From CAMFLJ01 sp965279255 (GTDB lineage: Bacteria > Actinomycetota > Acidimicrobiia > Acidimicrobiales > Acidimicrobilacustridaceae): a DNA stretch of 64,000 bases. Of the stretch, positions 51,738-60,030 are shown one piece after another; position 1 is the first letter of the stretch, and the number at the start of each line of letters is the position of its first letter. Both the position numbers and the translations under genes were made by a program. Location: NCBI GenBank assembly GCA_965279255.1, contig OZ257146.1, forward strand, positions 868,001 to 932,000, given 5' to 3'. The notes under the pieces were generated by a model. The model did not search any database and had not been told where the DNA came from. It saw nothing but the letters and a program-made list of their open reading frames with translations.

Positions 51738-52310
51738 ATGGCCACCGACATGGATCTGCTGGTTCGGCAACGGTTGCGGGGGCTGCGGGTCGCCGCAGGC
51801 CTCTCCCTCGCCGAGGCCGCCGCGAGGGCCCACCTCAGCCCGTCGACGCTGAGCCGGATCGAGACGGGCAAGCGCACGATCAGCCTCGACGTGCTCGGCC
51901 CGCTCTGTGAGGCGCTGCAGACCGACCTGGCCACGTTGCTCGGCACCCACGACGAGGAGGCGGTGGTCATCCGGCCCGAACCGGTCGAGGCCCATGGCCA
52001 GATCCACTGGCCCCTCACCCGCAATCCTGGCGACACGGGTCTCGCCGCGGCGAAGGTGCGCGTCGAGCCCCGGCGGCGCGCCCGGGAGCTCGGGGTGCAC
52101 CCGGGCCGCGACTGGTTCTACGTGCTGTCGGGCACCATCAGGCTCCACCTCGGCGACCGGGTGCTCGACGTGCACACGGGGGAGGCGGCCGAGTTCTCCA
52201 CCATGACGCCGCACCGGTTCGACGCCGTGGGAGGCGCAGCGGAGATCATCACGATCTTCGACCGCGACGGTCAGCGCGCCCACCTCACCGGGTCGGCCGA
52301 GGCTGGCTAG
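51738..52310 (+). CDS. XRE-family transcriptional regulator with C-terminal cupin
   Basis: A 190-residue regulator. The helix-turn-helix at about 8-62 (LVRQRLRGLRVAAGLSLAEAAARAHLSPSTLSRIETGKRTISLDVLGPL) is followed by a cupin effector domain (about 95-185) with VHPGRDWFYVLSGTIRLHLGDRVLDVHTGEAAEFSTMTPHRFDAVGG, where the His residues may hold a metal. This domain pair senses small molecules. It shares a short control region with the divergent oxidoreductase/methyltransferase gene. Confidence 0.9.
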   Translation: MATDMDLLVRQRLRGLRVAAGLSLAEAAARAHLSPSTLSRIETGKRTISLDVLGPLCEALQTDLATLLGTHDEEAVVIRPEPVEAHGQIHWPLTRNPGDTGLAAAKVRVEPRRRARELGVHPGRDWFYVLSGTIRLHLGDRVLDVHTGEAAEFSTMTPHRFDAVGGAAEIITIFDRDGQRAHLTGSAEAG

Positions 52311-52370
52311 GGTCTGCCCGTCCAGGGGGACGAGGGGCCGATGGCCCCGGGAACGCGATGGGGGATGGCC

Positions 52371-52844
52371 ATGGAGTACGTGGGCGACGTGTCCGACGAG
52401 CTGCGCGAGACGTTGGATCGCTACCTGGCACTGCGCCAGGACGTCGACGACCGCAAGCGTCCGTGGTCGGACCTGGTGGAGTTCTTCACCGACGACGTGG
52501 TCTTCGTCGACCCGGCCTGGGGTCGCGTCGAGGGCATCGAGGGCGTCCGTGAGTTCCTGGTCGACTCCATGACCGGCATCGAGGACTGGACCTTCCCGGT
52601 TGACAAGGTCTGGGTCGACGGCAACGAGATCGGCATCAAGTACCGCCAGGTCCTCCCCGGCGGTCGTCAGCAGTCGGCGTACACGACGCTGATCTACGCC
52701 GGTGGCGGCAAGTTCCGCTACGAGGAGGACGTCCTCAACATGGCGCACTGCATGGAGGACCTCGGCGACATCGGGTGGGCGCCGCCCCAGGGCATGAAGT
52801 TCCCGCCGGCCCGCCCCAACCGCGACTTCAGCCGGCCGGAGTAG
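52371..52844 (+). CDS. SnoaL/NTF2-like fold protein
   Basis: The 157-residue protein has the cone-shaped alpha+beta barrel pattern of the NTF2-like superfamily: DRYLALRQDVDDRKRPWSDLVEFFTDDVVFVDPAWGRVEGIEGVREFLVDSMTGIEDWTFPVDKVWVDGNEIGIKY. Such proteins are small isomerases, hydrolases or binding proteins; ligand unknown. ATG 52371 has GGGGG at 52360-52364; in-frame ATGs at 52341 and 52365 are alternatives. It is the last gene before sufD. Confidence 0.75.
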   Translation: MEYVGDVSDELRETLDRYLALRQDVDDRKRPWSDLVEFFTDDVVFVDPAWGRVEGIEGVREFLVDSMTGIEDWTFPVDKVWVDGNEIGIKYRQVLPGGRQQSAYTTLIYAGGGKFRYEEDVLNMAHCMEDLGDIGWAPPQGMKFPPARPNRDFSRPE

Positions 52845-52881
52845 CGCCGGTTTCCCCTGCTCAGCGGGGGCGTGGCCCCGG

Positions 52882-52912
52882 TTGGCCCGGATTTCTCCTA
52901 CGGCGATAGTGT
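52882..52912 (+). promoter_or_regulatory. sufD promoter with inverted copy of the suf element
   Basis: TTGGCC (52882-52887) and TAGTGT (52907-52912), or GATAGT at 52905-52910 with 17-base spacing, form a promoter whose start point falls at or near the ATG at 52920, giving a leaderless mRNA. The 20-base element shared with sufB lies at 52891-52910 in reverse orientation, covering the spacer and the -10 region. Confidence 0.7.
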
Positions 52913-52919
52913 TAACTCC

Positions 52920-54191
52920 ATGACCCCTCCGCCCGACGCCCCCCTCGCGTCGCCGGCTCCCGCGTGGCTCGACGAGCGCCGCCGCGCCGTGGCCGAACGC
53001 CTCGGTGAGCCCACCATGCCCTCCACCGACGAGGAGGTCTGGCGCTACAGCCGGGTCGACGACATCGACCTCGCCTCCTGGGCGCCCGTGACCGACGTGC
53101 CCGCCCCCGGCATCCCCGATGCCGTGGCCGAGGTGCTGGCCGCCCTGCCCGAGCGGGCCGCCACCGTGGTGGTGCGCAACGGCTACGTCGTGCACGCCGA
53201 GATCGCCCCGGCCTACGAGGCCAAGGGCCTCTTCGCCGGACGCCTGGTCGACGGCCCGTCCGCCGACACCGCCCTCGGCGCGGTCGCCGGCGAGGGCCCG
53301 GACGTCTTCGCCGCCCTCAACGACGCCCGCCACGCCGACCCCGTGCTGGTGTCCGTGCCGGCAGGTGTCGCCATCGACCGCCCGGTCGTGGTCATCGACT
53401 GGGTCGACGCCGACGGCGCCGCGGTGTGGCCCCGCCTGGTGGTGCGCGCCGGCGACGACTCCGAGCTGAACGTGCTCGACTGGCACGGCTCCGCCGACGT
53501 CGCCGCCCTGGTGAGCCCGGTCATCGAGCTCGACGTCCACCGGGCCGCCCGCCTCGGCTACACCAACGTGCAGCTCCGCGGCCCGCGCGTCTGGCAGGTC
53601 GCCTCCCAGCTCAGCCGGGTCGACACCGCCGCCACCCTCACCTCGGCCCAGGCCGGCCTCGGTGGCGAGTACGCCCGCACCCGAACCGACTGCCGCCTCG
53701 TCGGCCGCGGCGCCACCGGCAGCCTGCAGGCCCTCTACTTCGGCGAGGGCAGCCAGACCCTCGACTTCCGCACCTTCCAGCAGCACGCCGCCCCGGACAC
53801 CACCTCGAACCTGCTGTTCAAGGGCGCCCTCGGCGAGCAGAGCCGCTCCGTCTACACCGGCCTGATCAAGGTCGAGAAGAACGCACGGGGCACCAACGCC
53901 TTCCAGACCAACCGCAACCTGAAGCTCTCCGACGACGCCTGGGCCGAGTCGGTGCCGAACCTCGAGATCGAGACCAACGACGTGCACTGCAGCCACGCCT
54001 CGACGGTCGGCCCCATCGACGAGGACCAGCGCTTCTACCTCGAGAGCCGCGGCGTGCCCACCGACGTCGCCTCCCGCCTGGTCGTCGCCGGGTTCTTCGC
54101 CGAGGTGCTCGAGGCCCTGCCGACCGCCGCGGTCGTGCCGCTCGTGCGCGCCGCCATCGAGGAGCGTCTCGGCCGCGAGGTCGTCGTCTGA
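52920..54191 (+). CDS. sufD: Fe-S cluster assembly protein SufD
   Basis: Partner of SufB and SufC in the SUF complex, 423 residues. The N-terminal helical part (WLDERRRAVAERLGEPTMPSTDEEVWRYSRVDDIDL) is followed by the beta-helix with VVRAGDDSELNVLDWHG, RTDCRLVGRGATGSLQALYFGEGSQTLDFRTFQQHAAPDTTSNLLFKGAL, LIKVEKNARGTNAFQTNRNLKLS and the late IETNDVHCSHASTVGPIDEDQRFYLESRGV, in which the conserved Cys and His face SufB. ATG 52920 fits the promoter just upstream. Its stop overlaps the next start (TGATG). Confidence 0.96.
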   Translation: MTPPPDAPLASPAPAWLDERRRAVAERLGEPTMPSTDEEVWRYSRVDDIDLASWAPVTDVPAPGIPDAVAEVLAALPERAATVVVRNGYVVHAEIAPAYEAKGLFAGRLVDGPSADTALGAVAGEGPDVFAALNDARHADPVLVSVPAGVAIDRPVVVIDWVDADGAAVWPRLVVRAGDDSELNVLDWHGSADVAALVSPVIELDVHRAARLGYTNVQLRGPRVWQVASQLSRVDTAATLTSAQAGLGGEYARTRTDCRLVGRGATGSLQALYFGEGSQTLDFRTFQQHAAPDTTSNLLFKGALGEQSRSVYTGLIKVEKNARGTNAFQTNRNLKLSDDAWAESVPNLEIETNDVHCSHASTVGPIDEDQRFYLESRGVPTDVASRLVVAGFFAEVLEALPTAAVVPLVRAAIEERLGREVVV

Positions 54192-54502
54192 TGCTCGAGC
54201 GGGTCTGCTCCATCAGCGACGTCCCCGACGGCGAGGCCAAGCGCTTCGAGCTCGGCAACATCGCCGTGGCCGTCGTGCGCATCGGCGACGACTGGTACGC
54301 CATCGGCGACCGCTGCACCCACCAGAACGTCTCGCTCGCCGAGGGCGACGTCCTCGCCACCAGCCTCGAGCTCGAGTGCTGGAAGCACGGCAGCTGCTTC
54401 TCGCTGGTCGACGGCCAGCCCCACGCCCTGCCGGCCACCAAGCCCACCCCGGTGTTCACCGTGAAGATCGAGGGCGACGACGTCTTCGTGGAGGTCGACT
54501 GA
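54191..54502 (+). CDS. Rieske 2Fe-2S ferredoxin-type protein of the suf operon
   Basis: The 103-residue Rieske domain has CTHQN (Cys42, His44) and CWKHGSCF (Cys63, His66), all four 2Fe-2S ligands. Such a gene is commonly found between sufD and sufC in actinobacteria and may give or take electrons during cluster assembly or act as a non-haem dioxygenase ferredoxin. It overlaps sufD by one base, and sufC starts 1 base after its stop, so the three are one transcription unit. Confidence 0.92.
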   Translation: MLERVCSISDVPDGEAKRFELGNIAVAVVRIGDDWYAIGDRCTHQNVSLAEGDVLATSLELECWKHGSCFSLVDGQPHALPATKPTPVFTVKIEGDDVFVEVD

Positions 54503-54503
54503 C

Positions 54504-55328
54504 ATGACTCCCAACCGCCACAGCGAGCTCCGCATCGAGGGCCTGAAGGCCGAGGTCGCCGGCCGCGAGATCCTGCACGGCATCGACCTCGTGATCGGCT
54601 CGGGTCAGGTCCACGCCGTCATGGGCCCCAACGGCTCGGGCAAGTCCACCCTCTCCCACGTCCTGATGGGCAAGCCCGGCTACACCGTCACTGGCGGCCG
54701 GGTCACCCTCGACGGCGTCGACCTGCTCACGCTCCCCACCTGGAAGCGGGCGCAGGCGGGCCTGTTCCTCGCCATGCAGTACCCGGTCGAGGTCCCTGGC
54801 GTCAGCGTCGACGACCTCCTCTCCGAGGCCCTCGGCGCGATGGGACGCGACGCGTCGGTCGTGCACACCGAGGTCGCCTCTGAGGCCGAGCGCATCGGCC
54901 TGGCGACCCGGCTGCTCACCCGGCCGGTCAACGTCGACCTCTCCGGTGGCGAGAAGAAGCGCAACGAGACCGTGCAGCTGGCGGTGCTGAAGCCCCGCTT
55001 CGCCATCCTCGACGAGCTCGACTCCGGCCTCGACGTCGACGCCCTGCGGGCCTGCGCCCGTCGTGTCGAGGCGGCCACCAACGAGTTCGACCTCGGCGTG
55101 CTGGCCATCACCCACTACCACCGCCTGCTCGACGAGCTCCGTCCCGACGTGGTCCACATCCTCGTGAAGGGCCGCATCGTCGAGTCCGGTGGGCCCGAGC
55201 TCGCCGGCCGGCTCGAGGAGACCGGCTACGCCGCCTGGCTCACCGACGACGACGAGCCGGCGGCGAAGGTCGACCCCTTCGCCAACAACGATCCCTTCGG
55301 GGATCCCTTCGCCGACCCCCTGGCCTGA
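54504..55328 (+). CDS. sufC: SUF system ATPase SufC
   Basis: ABC-type ATPase that drives the SufBCD scaffold, 274 residues. Walker A GPNGSGKST is at 41-49, then LFLAMQYPVEVPGVSVDDLL (Q-loop region), the SufC-specific signature LSGGEKKRNE and Walker B FAILDELDSGLDVDALR, with the switch His in AITHYHRLL. The C-terminus carries an Asp/Pro/Phe-rich tail (DPFANNDPFGDPFADPLA) longer than usual. sufS and sufU do not follow; a chemotaxis receptor gene comes next. Confidence 0.97.
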   Translation: MTPNRHSELRIEGLKAEVAGREILHGIDLVIGSGQVHAVMGPNGSGKSTLSHVLMGKPGYTVTGGRVTLDGVDLLTLPTWKRAQAGLFLAMQYPVEVPGVSVDDLLSEALGAMGRDASVVHTEVASEAERIGLATRLLTRPVNVDLSGGEKKRNETVQLAVLKPRFAILDELDSGLDVDALRACARRVEAATNEFDLGVLAITHYHRLLDELRPDVVHILVKGRIVESGGPELAGRLEETGYAAWLTDDDEPAAKVDPFANNDPFGDPFADPLA

Positions 55329-55341
55329 GCGCGTCCCCCGT

Positions 55342-55373
55342 CGGGGCGATCCGCCCCGGGTGGGGATGATTTT
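55342..55373 (+). terminator. Intrinsic-type terminator after sufC
   Basis: Hairpin CGGGGCG/CGCCCCG around ATC (55342-55358) is followed shortly by GATTTT (to 55373). It is one of the few hairpins here with a short T-run and closes the sufD-Rieske-sufC unit. Confidence 0.55.
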
Positions 55374-55450
55374 CCGCCCGTCATCCTTTCGCCGGCCGTC
55401 ATCGGGCCGATGGAGTGCCCCGTACCCCTAGGCACGGAGGCCCCACCCCC

Positions 55451-57076
55451 ATGACGCTCCTCGAAGATCCGCCCGTCCACGCCCCACCGGGCGCCGCCTC
55501 GACGGCCCCCCGGCCCTCGGCCCCGTCGACCTGGACCGGCCCGTCGGCCCCCAAGGTCCACATGGCGTGGTTCCGCAACCGGCCCATCGCCTTCAAGGTG
55601 CTCGCCGCCGCGCTGATCCCCGTGGTCGCGCTCGTGGTCGTCGGCTTCTACGCCTCGACCCAGCTCTCGCACCAGACCGATCTCGCCAACGCGGTGAACG
55701 ACGACGGCCTGGTGCCCGTCGTGATCCTGCACGGTGCGACGACGGCCATCTACGACACGCAGGTGGCCGCCGACACCGACGCCGCGTCCCTCCAGTCCGA
55801 CATCGCCGCCGCCGACGAGGGCATCCAGGCCTACAAGGACATCCCCGGCAACGATGTGACCCGCATCGCCACGGAGCTCAAGACCCTCGACGACAGCTGG
55901 GCGGCCACCAAGGCCCTCATCGCCCAGGGCGTCACCGGTCCGCAGCTCGCGCAGTCCTTCGAGACGACGATCGCCGCCGTCGAGGTGCTGAGCGTGGCCG
56001 AGCAGGGCATGGGTGCCGAGTGGACCGTGAAGGCCCTCGACGACTCGACCTCGGCCCGCACGACCACCTGGGTCATCGTGGTCGTCGCCGGTCTGGCCGC
56101 CGCGCTCATCGCCTGGTTCGTCTCCCGCATCATCAGCCGCCCGCTGAAGACCACGGTCGAGGCCCTCGACCGCGTGGCCAACGGTGACCTCACGGTCTCG
56201 GTCCCGGTGGAGAGCACCGACGAGGTCGGCCAGATGAGCGCCTCGCTCAACACCGCCGTCGCCAAGATCCAGCGGGTCTTCGCCTCGATCGGCGACAGCT
56301 CGAGCCGCCTGGCCAGCAGCGCCCTCGGCCTGCTCGCCACGTCGAACCAGCTGTCGGCCACGGCCGAGGAGACCGCAGCCCAGGCCAACACCGTCTCCGC
56401 CGCCGCCGAGCAGGTCTCGGTCAACGTCAACACCGTCGCCTCGGGCACCGAGGAGCTCGGCGCCAGCGTCGAGGAGATCGCCCGCTCGGCCAACGAGGCG
56501 ACCCGCGTCGCCCAGTCCGCCGTCACCATCGCCGGCGAGACCCAGGAGACCATGCACAAGCTCAACGAGTCGTCGGCCGCGGTGGCCAACGTGCTCGGGA
56601 TGATCACCTCGATCGCCGAGCAGACCAACCTCCTCGCCCTCAACGCCACCATCGAGGCCGCCCGCGCCGGTGAGGCCGGCCGCGGCTTCGCCGTGGTCGC
56701 CAACGAGGTGAAGGACCTGGCCCAGGAGACCTCCAAGGCCACCGACGAGATCCGCAAGACCATCGAGCAGATCCAGGCCGACACCGGCCTCGCCGTCGAC
56801 GCCATCGGCCGCATCGGCGACGTCATCGGCGAGATCAACGAGTCGCAGAACTCGATCGCCACTGCGGTCGAGGAGCAGTCGGCGACGACCGGCGAGATCG
56901 CCCGCACGGTGGCCGAGGCCTCCATCGGCACCTCGTCGATCGCCGAGAACGTGGCCGGCGTGGCCGAGGCCGCCCGCTCCAACACCGAGAGCGCCGTCGA
57001 GTCGAACCGTGCCTCGCACGAGCTCGAGCAGCTCTCCAACGAGCTGAAGTCCCTCGTGGCGGAGTTCAGGGTCTGA
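55451..57076 (+). CDS. Methyl-accepting chemotaxis protein
   Basis: Transmembrane receptor of 541 residues. It has a Pro-rich cytosolic start (1-40), span 1 (about 50-68), an extracellular four-helix-type sensor (about 69-204, related to the MCP ligand-binding domain), span 2 (205-227), HAMP (228-280) and a signalling coiled coil with the conserved hairpin tip EQTNLLALNATIEAARAGEAGRGFAVVANEVKDLA near 387-422. It implies a chemotaxis and motility system elsewhere in the genome. GGAGG at 55436-55440. No che genes are adjacent. Confidence 0.93.
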   Translation: MTLLEDPPVHAPPGAASTAPRPSAPSTWTGPSAPKVHMAWFRNRPIAFKVLAAALIPVVALVVVGFYASTQLSHQTDLANAVNDDGLVPVVILHGATTAIYDTQVAADTDAASLQSDIAAADEGIQAYKDIPGNDVTRIATELKTLDDSWAATKALIAQGVTGPQLAQSFETTIAAVEVLSVAEQGMGAEWTVKALDDSTSARTTTWVIVVVAGLAAALIAWFVSRIISRPLKTTVEALDRVANGDLTVSVPVESTDEVGQMSASLNTAVAKIQRVFASIGDSSSRLASSALGLLATSNQLSATAEETAAQANTVSAAAEQVSVNVNTVASGTEELGASVEEIARSANEATRVAQSAVTIAGETQETMHKLNESSAAVANVLGMITSIAEQTNLLALNATIEAARAGEAGRGFAVVANEVKDLAQETSKATDEIRKTIEQIQADTGLAVDAIGRIGDVIGEINESQNSIATAVEEQSATTGEIARTVAEASIGTSSIAENVAGVAEAARSNTESAVESNRASHELEQLSNELKSLVAEFRV

Positions 57077-57087
57077 GCATGGCCTGA

Positions 57088-57116
57088 GGTGGTCGGGCCG
57101 GCGAGGGCCCACCACC
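57088..57116 (+). terminator. Hairpin after the chemotaxis receptor gene
   Basis: GGTGG pairs with CCACC and, inside, GGGCC with GGCCC around a 6-base loop, beginning 11 bases after the stop. There is no T-run. Confidence 0.4.
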
Positions 57117-57250
57117 ACTCCGACACCTGGTCGGCGTCACGACGTCCGCCTCCCTCCCGGCACAGCCTCCGTGCCCCGGAAGGGGGGCGGTCGCGCGTGC
57201 GGCGCTGCCATGCTGGGCCCCGCACGTCGCACACGACAGGGAGGGCCCCG

Positions 57251-57541
57251 ATGCCTCAGGACACCACGCTCGACGACGCAGAGGTCACCAGCCGGTTGGC
57301 GGCCCTCGACGACTGGGAGCTCGCCGACGGCATGCTCCACCGCAAGCTCGAGTTCTCGAACTTCTCCGAGGCCTTCGGCTTCATGACCCGCGTGGCCCTC
57401 GCCGCCGAGAAGCTGGACCACCACCCGAACTGGTCCAACGTCTGGAACACCGTGGTCATCGACATCACGAACCACGACGCGGGTGGTGTCACCGACCTGT
57501 GCTTCCGGCTCGTGGCAGCTGTCGACGAGGCGGCCGGCTAG
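57251..57541 (+). CDS. 4a-hydroxytetrahydrobiopterin dehydratase
   Basis: Pterin-4a-carbinolamine dehydratase of 96 residues, which regenerates pterin cofactor after aromatic hydroxylation. The active-site motif EKLDHHPNW (His57, His58, Pro59, Trp61) is intact, with a later NHDAGGVTDLCFRLVAAVD giving the third His and Asp. AGGGAGGG lies just before the ATG. It stands alone; no aromatic amino-acid hydroxylase gene is in the window. Confidence 0.92.
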   Translation: MPQDTTLDDAEVTSRLAALDDWELADGMLHRKLEFSNFSEAFGFMTRVALAAEKLDHHPNWSNVWNTVVIDITNHDAGGVTDLCFRLVAAVDEAAG

Positions 57542-57558
57542 CCCCTCGGCCGCCCGGC

Positions 57559-58635
57559 TCAGACCCCCAGGCCGTACGGGCGGTAGGGGCCGAACGGGAT
57601 GCACTCGACGATGGCGATGCCCTCCTGGTCGCCGCAGCGCACCGGGCAGGCGTAGTCGAGCAGCCCGAAGACCTCCTTGAAGTCCTCGCCCTTCGACAGG
57701 TCGAGGCGGCCGAAGTCGAGCCACTCCTCGCCCATCCAGAGGCCCTGGCGGAAGTCGCGGAACCCGGAGTAGCCACCGACCGCGCCCGTCGGGAAGGACG
57801 CCGACCCCCGCTCGAACTCGATGGTGAACGGGGTGCCGTCGTCGCCGGTGTAGGTGAAGGTGCCCGACTTCGGGGTCCAGTCGGCGCCCATCACCGCGTG
57901 GTGCTCGAGCGTGGGCAGCGTCTCGATCCGGTCGGGCCAGTGGCGCTCCGCGAAGTGGAACGTCGGGTTGCCGTCGATGTCGTCGGTGCGGTGGTGCTGC
58001 ACGGCCAACCCGTCGAACTGGACGTACACGAACGTGTACAGGCCGCCGACCGCGCGGGCGTGGGCCTTCATGGTCGGATCGGGCACCAGCGGTTGCCGCA
58101 CGCCCCACGACCGGTCACGGTTGGCCCGGTACGTCTCGGGGGTGACCTCCTCACGGACCCCGTCGATCTCGAGCCAGCCCGACACGCCACCCATCTGGTA
58201 GAAGCGGATCTGCTCCTCGATCTTGCGGCCGTCCCGCCAGTGCTCGTGGTACTCCTCGCCCGACACCGGGAACGCGGTCTCGTAGAGCAGGTCCCACGCG
58301 ATGCCGGCCTCGTTGGGCTCGAGGGTGCACCGGATGGTCTTCAGCCCCTCCAGCACCTCCCACCGCAGCGGCCCCACGAACACCTCGTCGATGCGCGGCC
58401 GCAGGGCCCGGCTGCCTCGGAAGTACCGCACGTCGGTGCCCCGGGCCACGCCGCCGAAGCCGTCCATGACGTCACGGTTCGGGTAGTAGCCGAAGCCCAC
58501 GTCGATGATCGTGTCGGCATCGGTGCTGACCACCGGGAAGTGGATGCGCTCAACCCAGTTCGGGTCGGACTGCGACACGTTCTCGAACGGCCGCGGGAGC
58601 TGGTGGCACAACATGTCGTCGTGGCGCGTGAGCAT
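57559..58635 (-). CDS. Uncharacterised beta-rich protein
   Basis: Unrecognised 358-residue soluble protein. It looks beta-strand-rich, with motifs HFPVVSTDADTIIDVGFGYYPNRDVMDG, GPLRWEVLEGLKTIRCTLEPNEAGIAWDLLYE, EVTPETYRANRDRSWGVR and FGPYRPYG at the end. The layout (substrate-like YYPNRDVMDG near the start, DRSWGVR in the centre) recalls lipocalin-like AttH/CrtC hydratase relatives, but this is a weak resemblance. AGGGGGA precedes the ATG. It is divergent from the epoxide hydrolase gene. Confidence 0.65.
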   Translation of the reverse strand: MLTRHDDMLCHQLPRPFENVSQSDPNWVERIHFPVVSTDADTIIDVGFGYYPNRDVMDGFGGVARGTDVRYFRGSRALRPRIDEVFVGPLRWEVLEGLKTIRCTLEPNEAGIAWDLLYETAFPVSGEEYHEHWRDGRKIEEQIRFYQMGGVSGWLEIDGVREEVTPETYRANRDRSWGVRQPLVPDPTMKAHARAVGGLYTFVYVQFDGLAVQHHRTDDIDGNPTFHFAERHWPDRIETLPTLEHHAVMGADWTPKSGTFTYTGDDGTPFTIEFERGSASFPTGAVGGYSGFRDFRQGLWMGEEWLDFGRLDLSKGEDFKEVFGLLDYACPVRCGDQEGIAIVECIPFGPYRPYGLGV

Positions 58636-58745
58636 CGGTCTTCCCCCTGGTGTCGGCGGGCGGCGTCGCCCGCTACGGGAGCGAATCTACGCGGTGGGGC
58701 CGGTCACCCGAGCGGGCGGGGGAGGGCCGTCCTACGCTCGCCGCC

Positions 58746-59897
58746 GTGCTGAGCTTCGAGCCGTTCCGAGTCGACGTCCCTGACGAGGTCCTCGACGACC
58801 TCCGTGACCGACTGCGCCGCACCCGCTTCCCCAACCAGGTCGACGGCGCCGGGTGGGACCAGGGCACCGAGCTGTCGTACCTCCAGGAGCTCGTCGCCTA
58901 CTGGGCCGACGACTTCGACTGGCGGGCGGCCGAGGCCCGCATCAACGCGTTCCCGCAGGTCACGACCACCGTCGACGGGCAACGCATCCACCTGATCCAC
59001 GCCCGCTCGCCCGAGCCCGACGCCCTGCCCCTGCTCCTGGTGCACGGCTGGCCCGGCTCGATCGTCGAGTTCCTCGACGTCCTCGGCCCCCTCACCGACC
59101 CCAGAGCCCACGGCGGCGACCCGAGCCAGGCCTTCCACGTCGTGGCCCCTTCGTTGCCCGGCTACACGTTCTCCGGCCCGACCTCCGAGCGGGGCTGGAA
59201 CCCTCGCCGCATCGCCGGCGCGTTCGTCGAGCTCATGGCCTCGCTCGGCTACGACCGCTATGTCGCTCAGGGCGGCGACTGGGGCTCGATCGTCACCGCC
59301 AACGTCGCCGACCTCGACCCCGCCCACTGCGCAGCGCTGCACCTCAACTTCGTGGTCGCCCGCCCACCGGAGGGCGAGCAGCTGCCGCTCGACGCCGAGG
59401 ATGTCGCCGGGCTCGAGCGGATGGGCGAGTTCCGCCGGACCGGCACCGGCTACCAGGAGATCCAGGGCACCAGGCCCCAGAGCCTCGGCTACGGCCTCGA
59501 CGACTCGCCCGCCGGCCTGGCCGCGTGGATCGTCGAGAAGTTCCGCGACTGGAGCGACTGCGACGGCGATGTCGAGCGCTCGTTCAGCAAGGACCAGCTG
59601 CTCACCAACATCACCGCCTACTGGGTGACGGCCACCGCCACCTCGTCGACCCGCCTCTACTACGAGACCCGGTCGTCGGGCGCGTCCGCACTGCCGCCGG
59701 GCAAGGTCGGCGTGCCCACCGGCGTCGCCAACTTCGCCGGCGAGATCACCCGCATGCCCCGGCCGTGGGTCGAGGCCTCCTACGACCTCGTGCACTGGAC
59801 CGACATCCCCCGGGGTGGGCACTTCGCCGCCATGGAGGCTCCGGACCTCTTCGTGCCCGAGGTGCGGGGCTTCTTCGACCGGCTCCGGGCGGGCTGA
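58746..59897 (+). CDS. Epoxide hydrolase (EHN-type)
   Basis: Microsomal-type epoxide hydrolase of 383 residues. An N-terminal EHN domain (FEPFRVDVPDEVLDDLRDRLRRTRFPNQ) precedes the alpha/beta core with HGWPGSIVEFLDVLGPL, nucleophile Asp in AQGGDWGSIVTANVA, Tyr-containing cap and catalytic His in PRGGHFAAMEAPDLF. It would open epoxides to diols. TACGCT (58733-58738) lies 7 bases before the GTG start, with no ribosome-binding site. Confidence 0.92.
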   Translation: MLSFEPFRVDVPDEVLDDLRDRLRRTRFPNQVDGAGWDQGTELSYLQELVAYWADDFDWRAAEARINAFPQVTTTVDGQRIHLIHARSPEPDALPLLLVHGWPGSIVEFLDVLGPLTDPRAHGGDPSQAFHVVAPSLPGYTFSGPTSERGWNPRRIAGAFVELMASLGYDRYVAQGGDWGSIVTANVADLDPAHCAALHLNFVVARPPEGEQLPLDAEDVAGLERMGEFRRTGTGYQEIQGTRPQSLGYGLDDSPAGLAAWIVEKFRDWSDCDGDVERSFSKDQLLTNITAYWVTATATSSTRLYYETRSSGASALPPGKVGVPTGVANFAGEITRMPRPWVEASYDLVHWTDIPRGGHFAAMEAPDLFVPEVRGFFDRLRAG

Positions 59898-59923
59898 GCG
59901 GGCTGGCCTGCGGCGTCGCCCGC
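59898..59923 (+). terminator. GC hairpin directly after the epoxide hydrolase stop
   Basis: GCGGGC pairs with GCCCGC, with a small inner GCC/GGC stem, immediately after the stop codon. There is no T-run. Confidence 0.4.
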
Positions 59924-59994
59924 GACCCTCGGTGAGGGGCCGCTCGCAGGGCGTGATCGGTCCGAAAAAGTCAATGATTTCCTGGTGTTTTTGA

Positions 59995-60023
59995 TTGCCC
60001 ATCGAACTGGTGTCCGCTAGGAT
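59995..60023 (+). promoter_or_regulatory. Leaderless-type promoter of the HNH gene
   Basis: TTGCCC (59995-60000), a 17-base spacer and TAGGAT (60018-60023) place the start of transcription at the ATG (60031). It is the most complete promoter in the window, in a locally AT-richer stretch. Confidence 0.7.
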
Positions 60024-60030
60024 TCTGGAC

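Noticed and set aside
55226..57118. Minus-strand open frame of 630 codons
   Set aside because: Mirror of the chemotaxis receptor gene; the Gly/Leu/Asp pattern is an artefact of GC-rich antisense reading.
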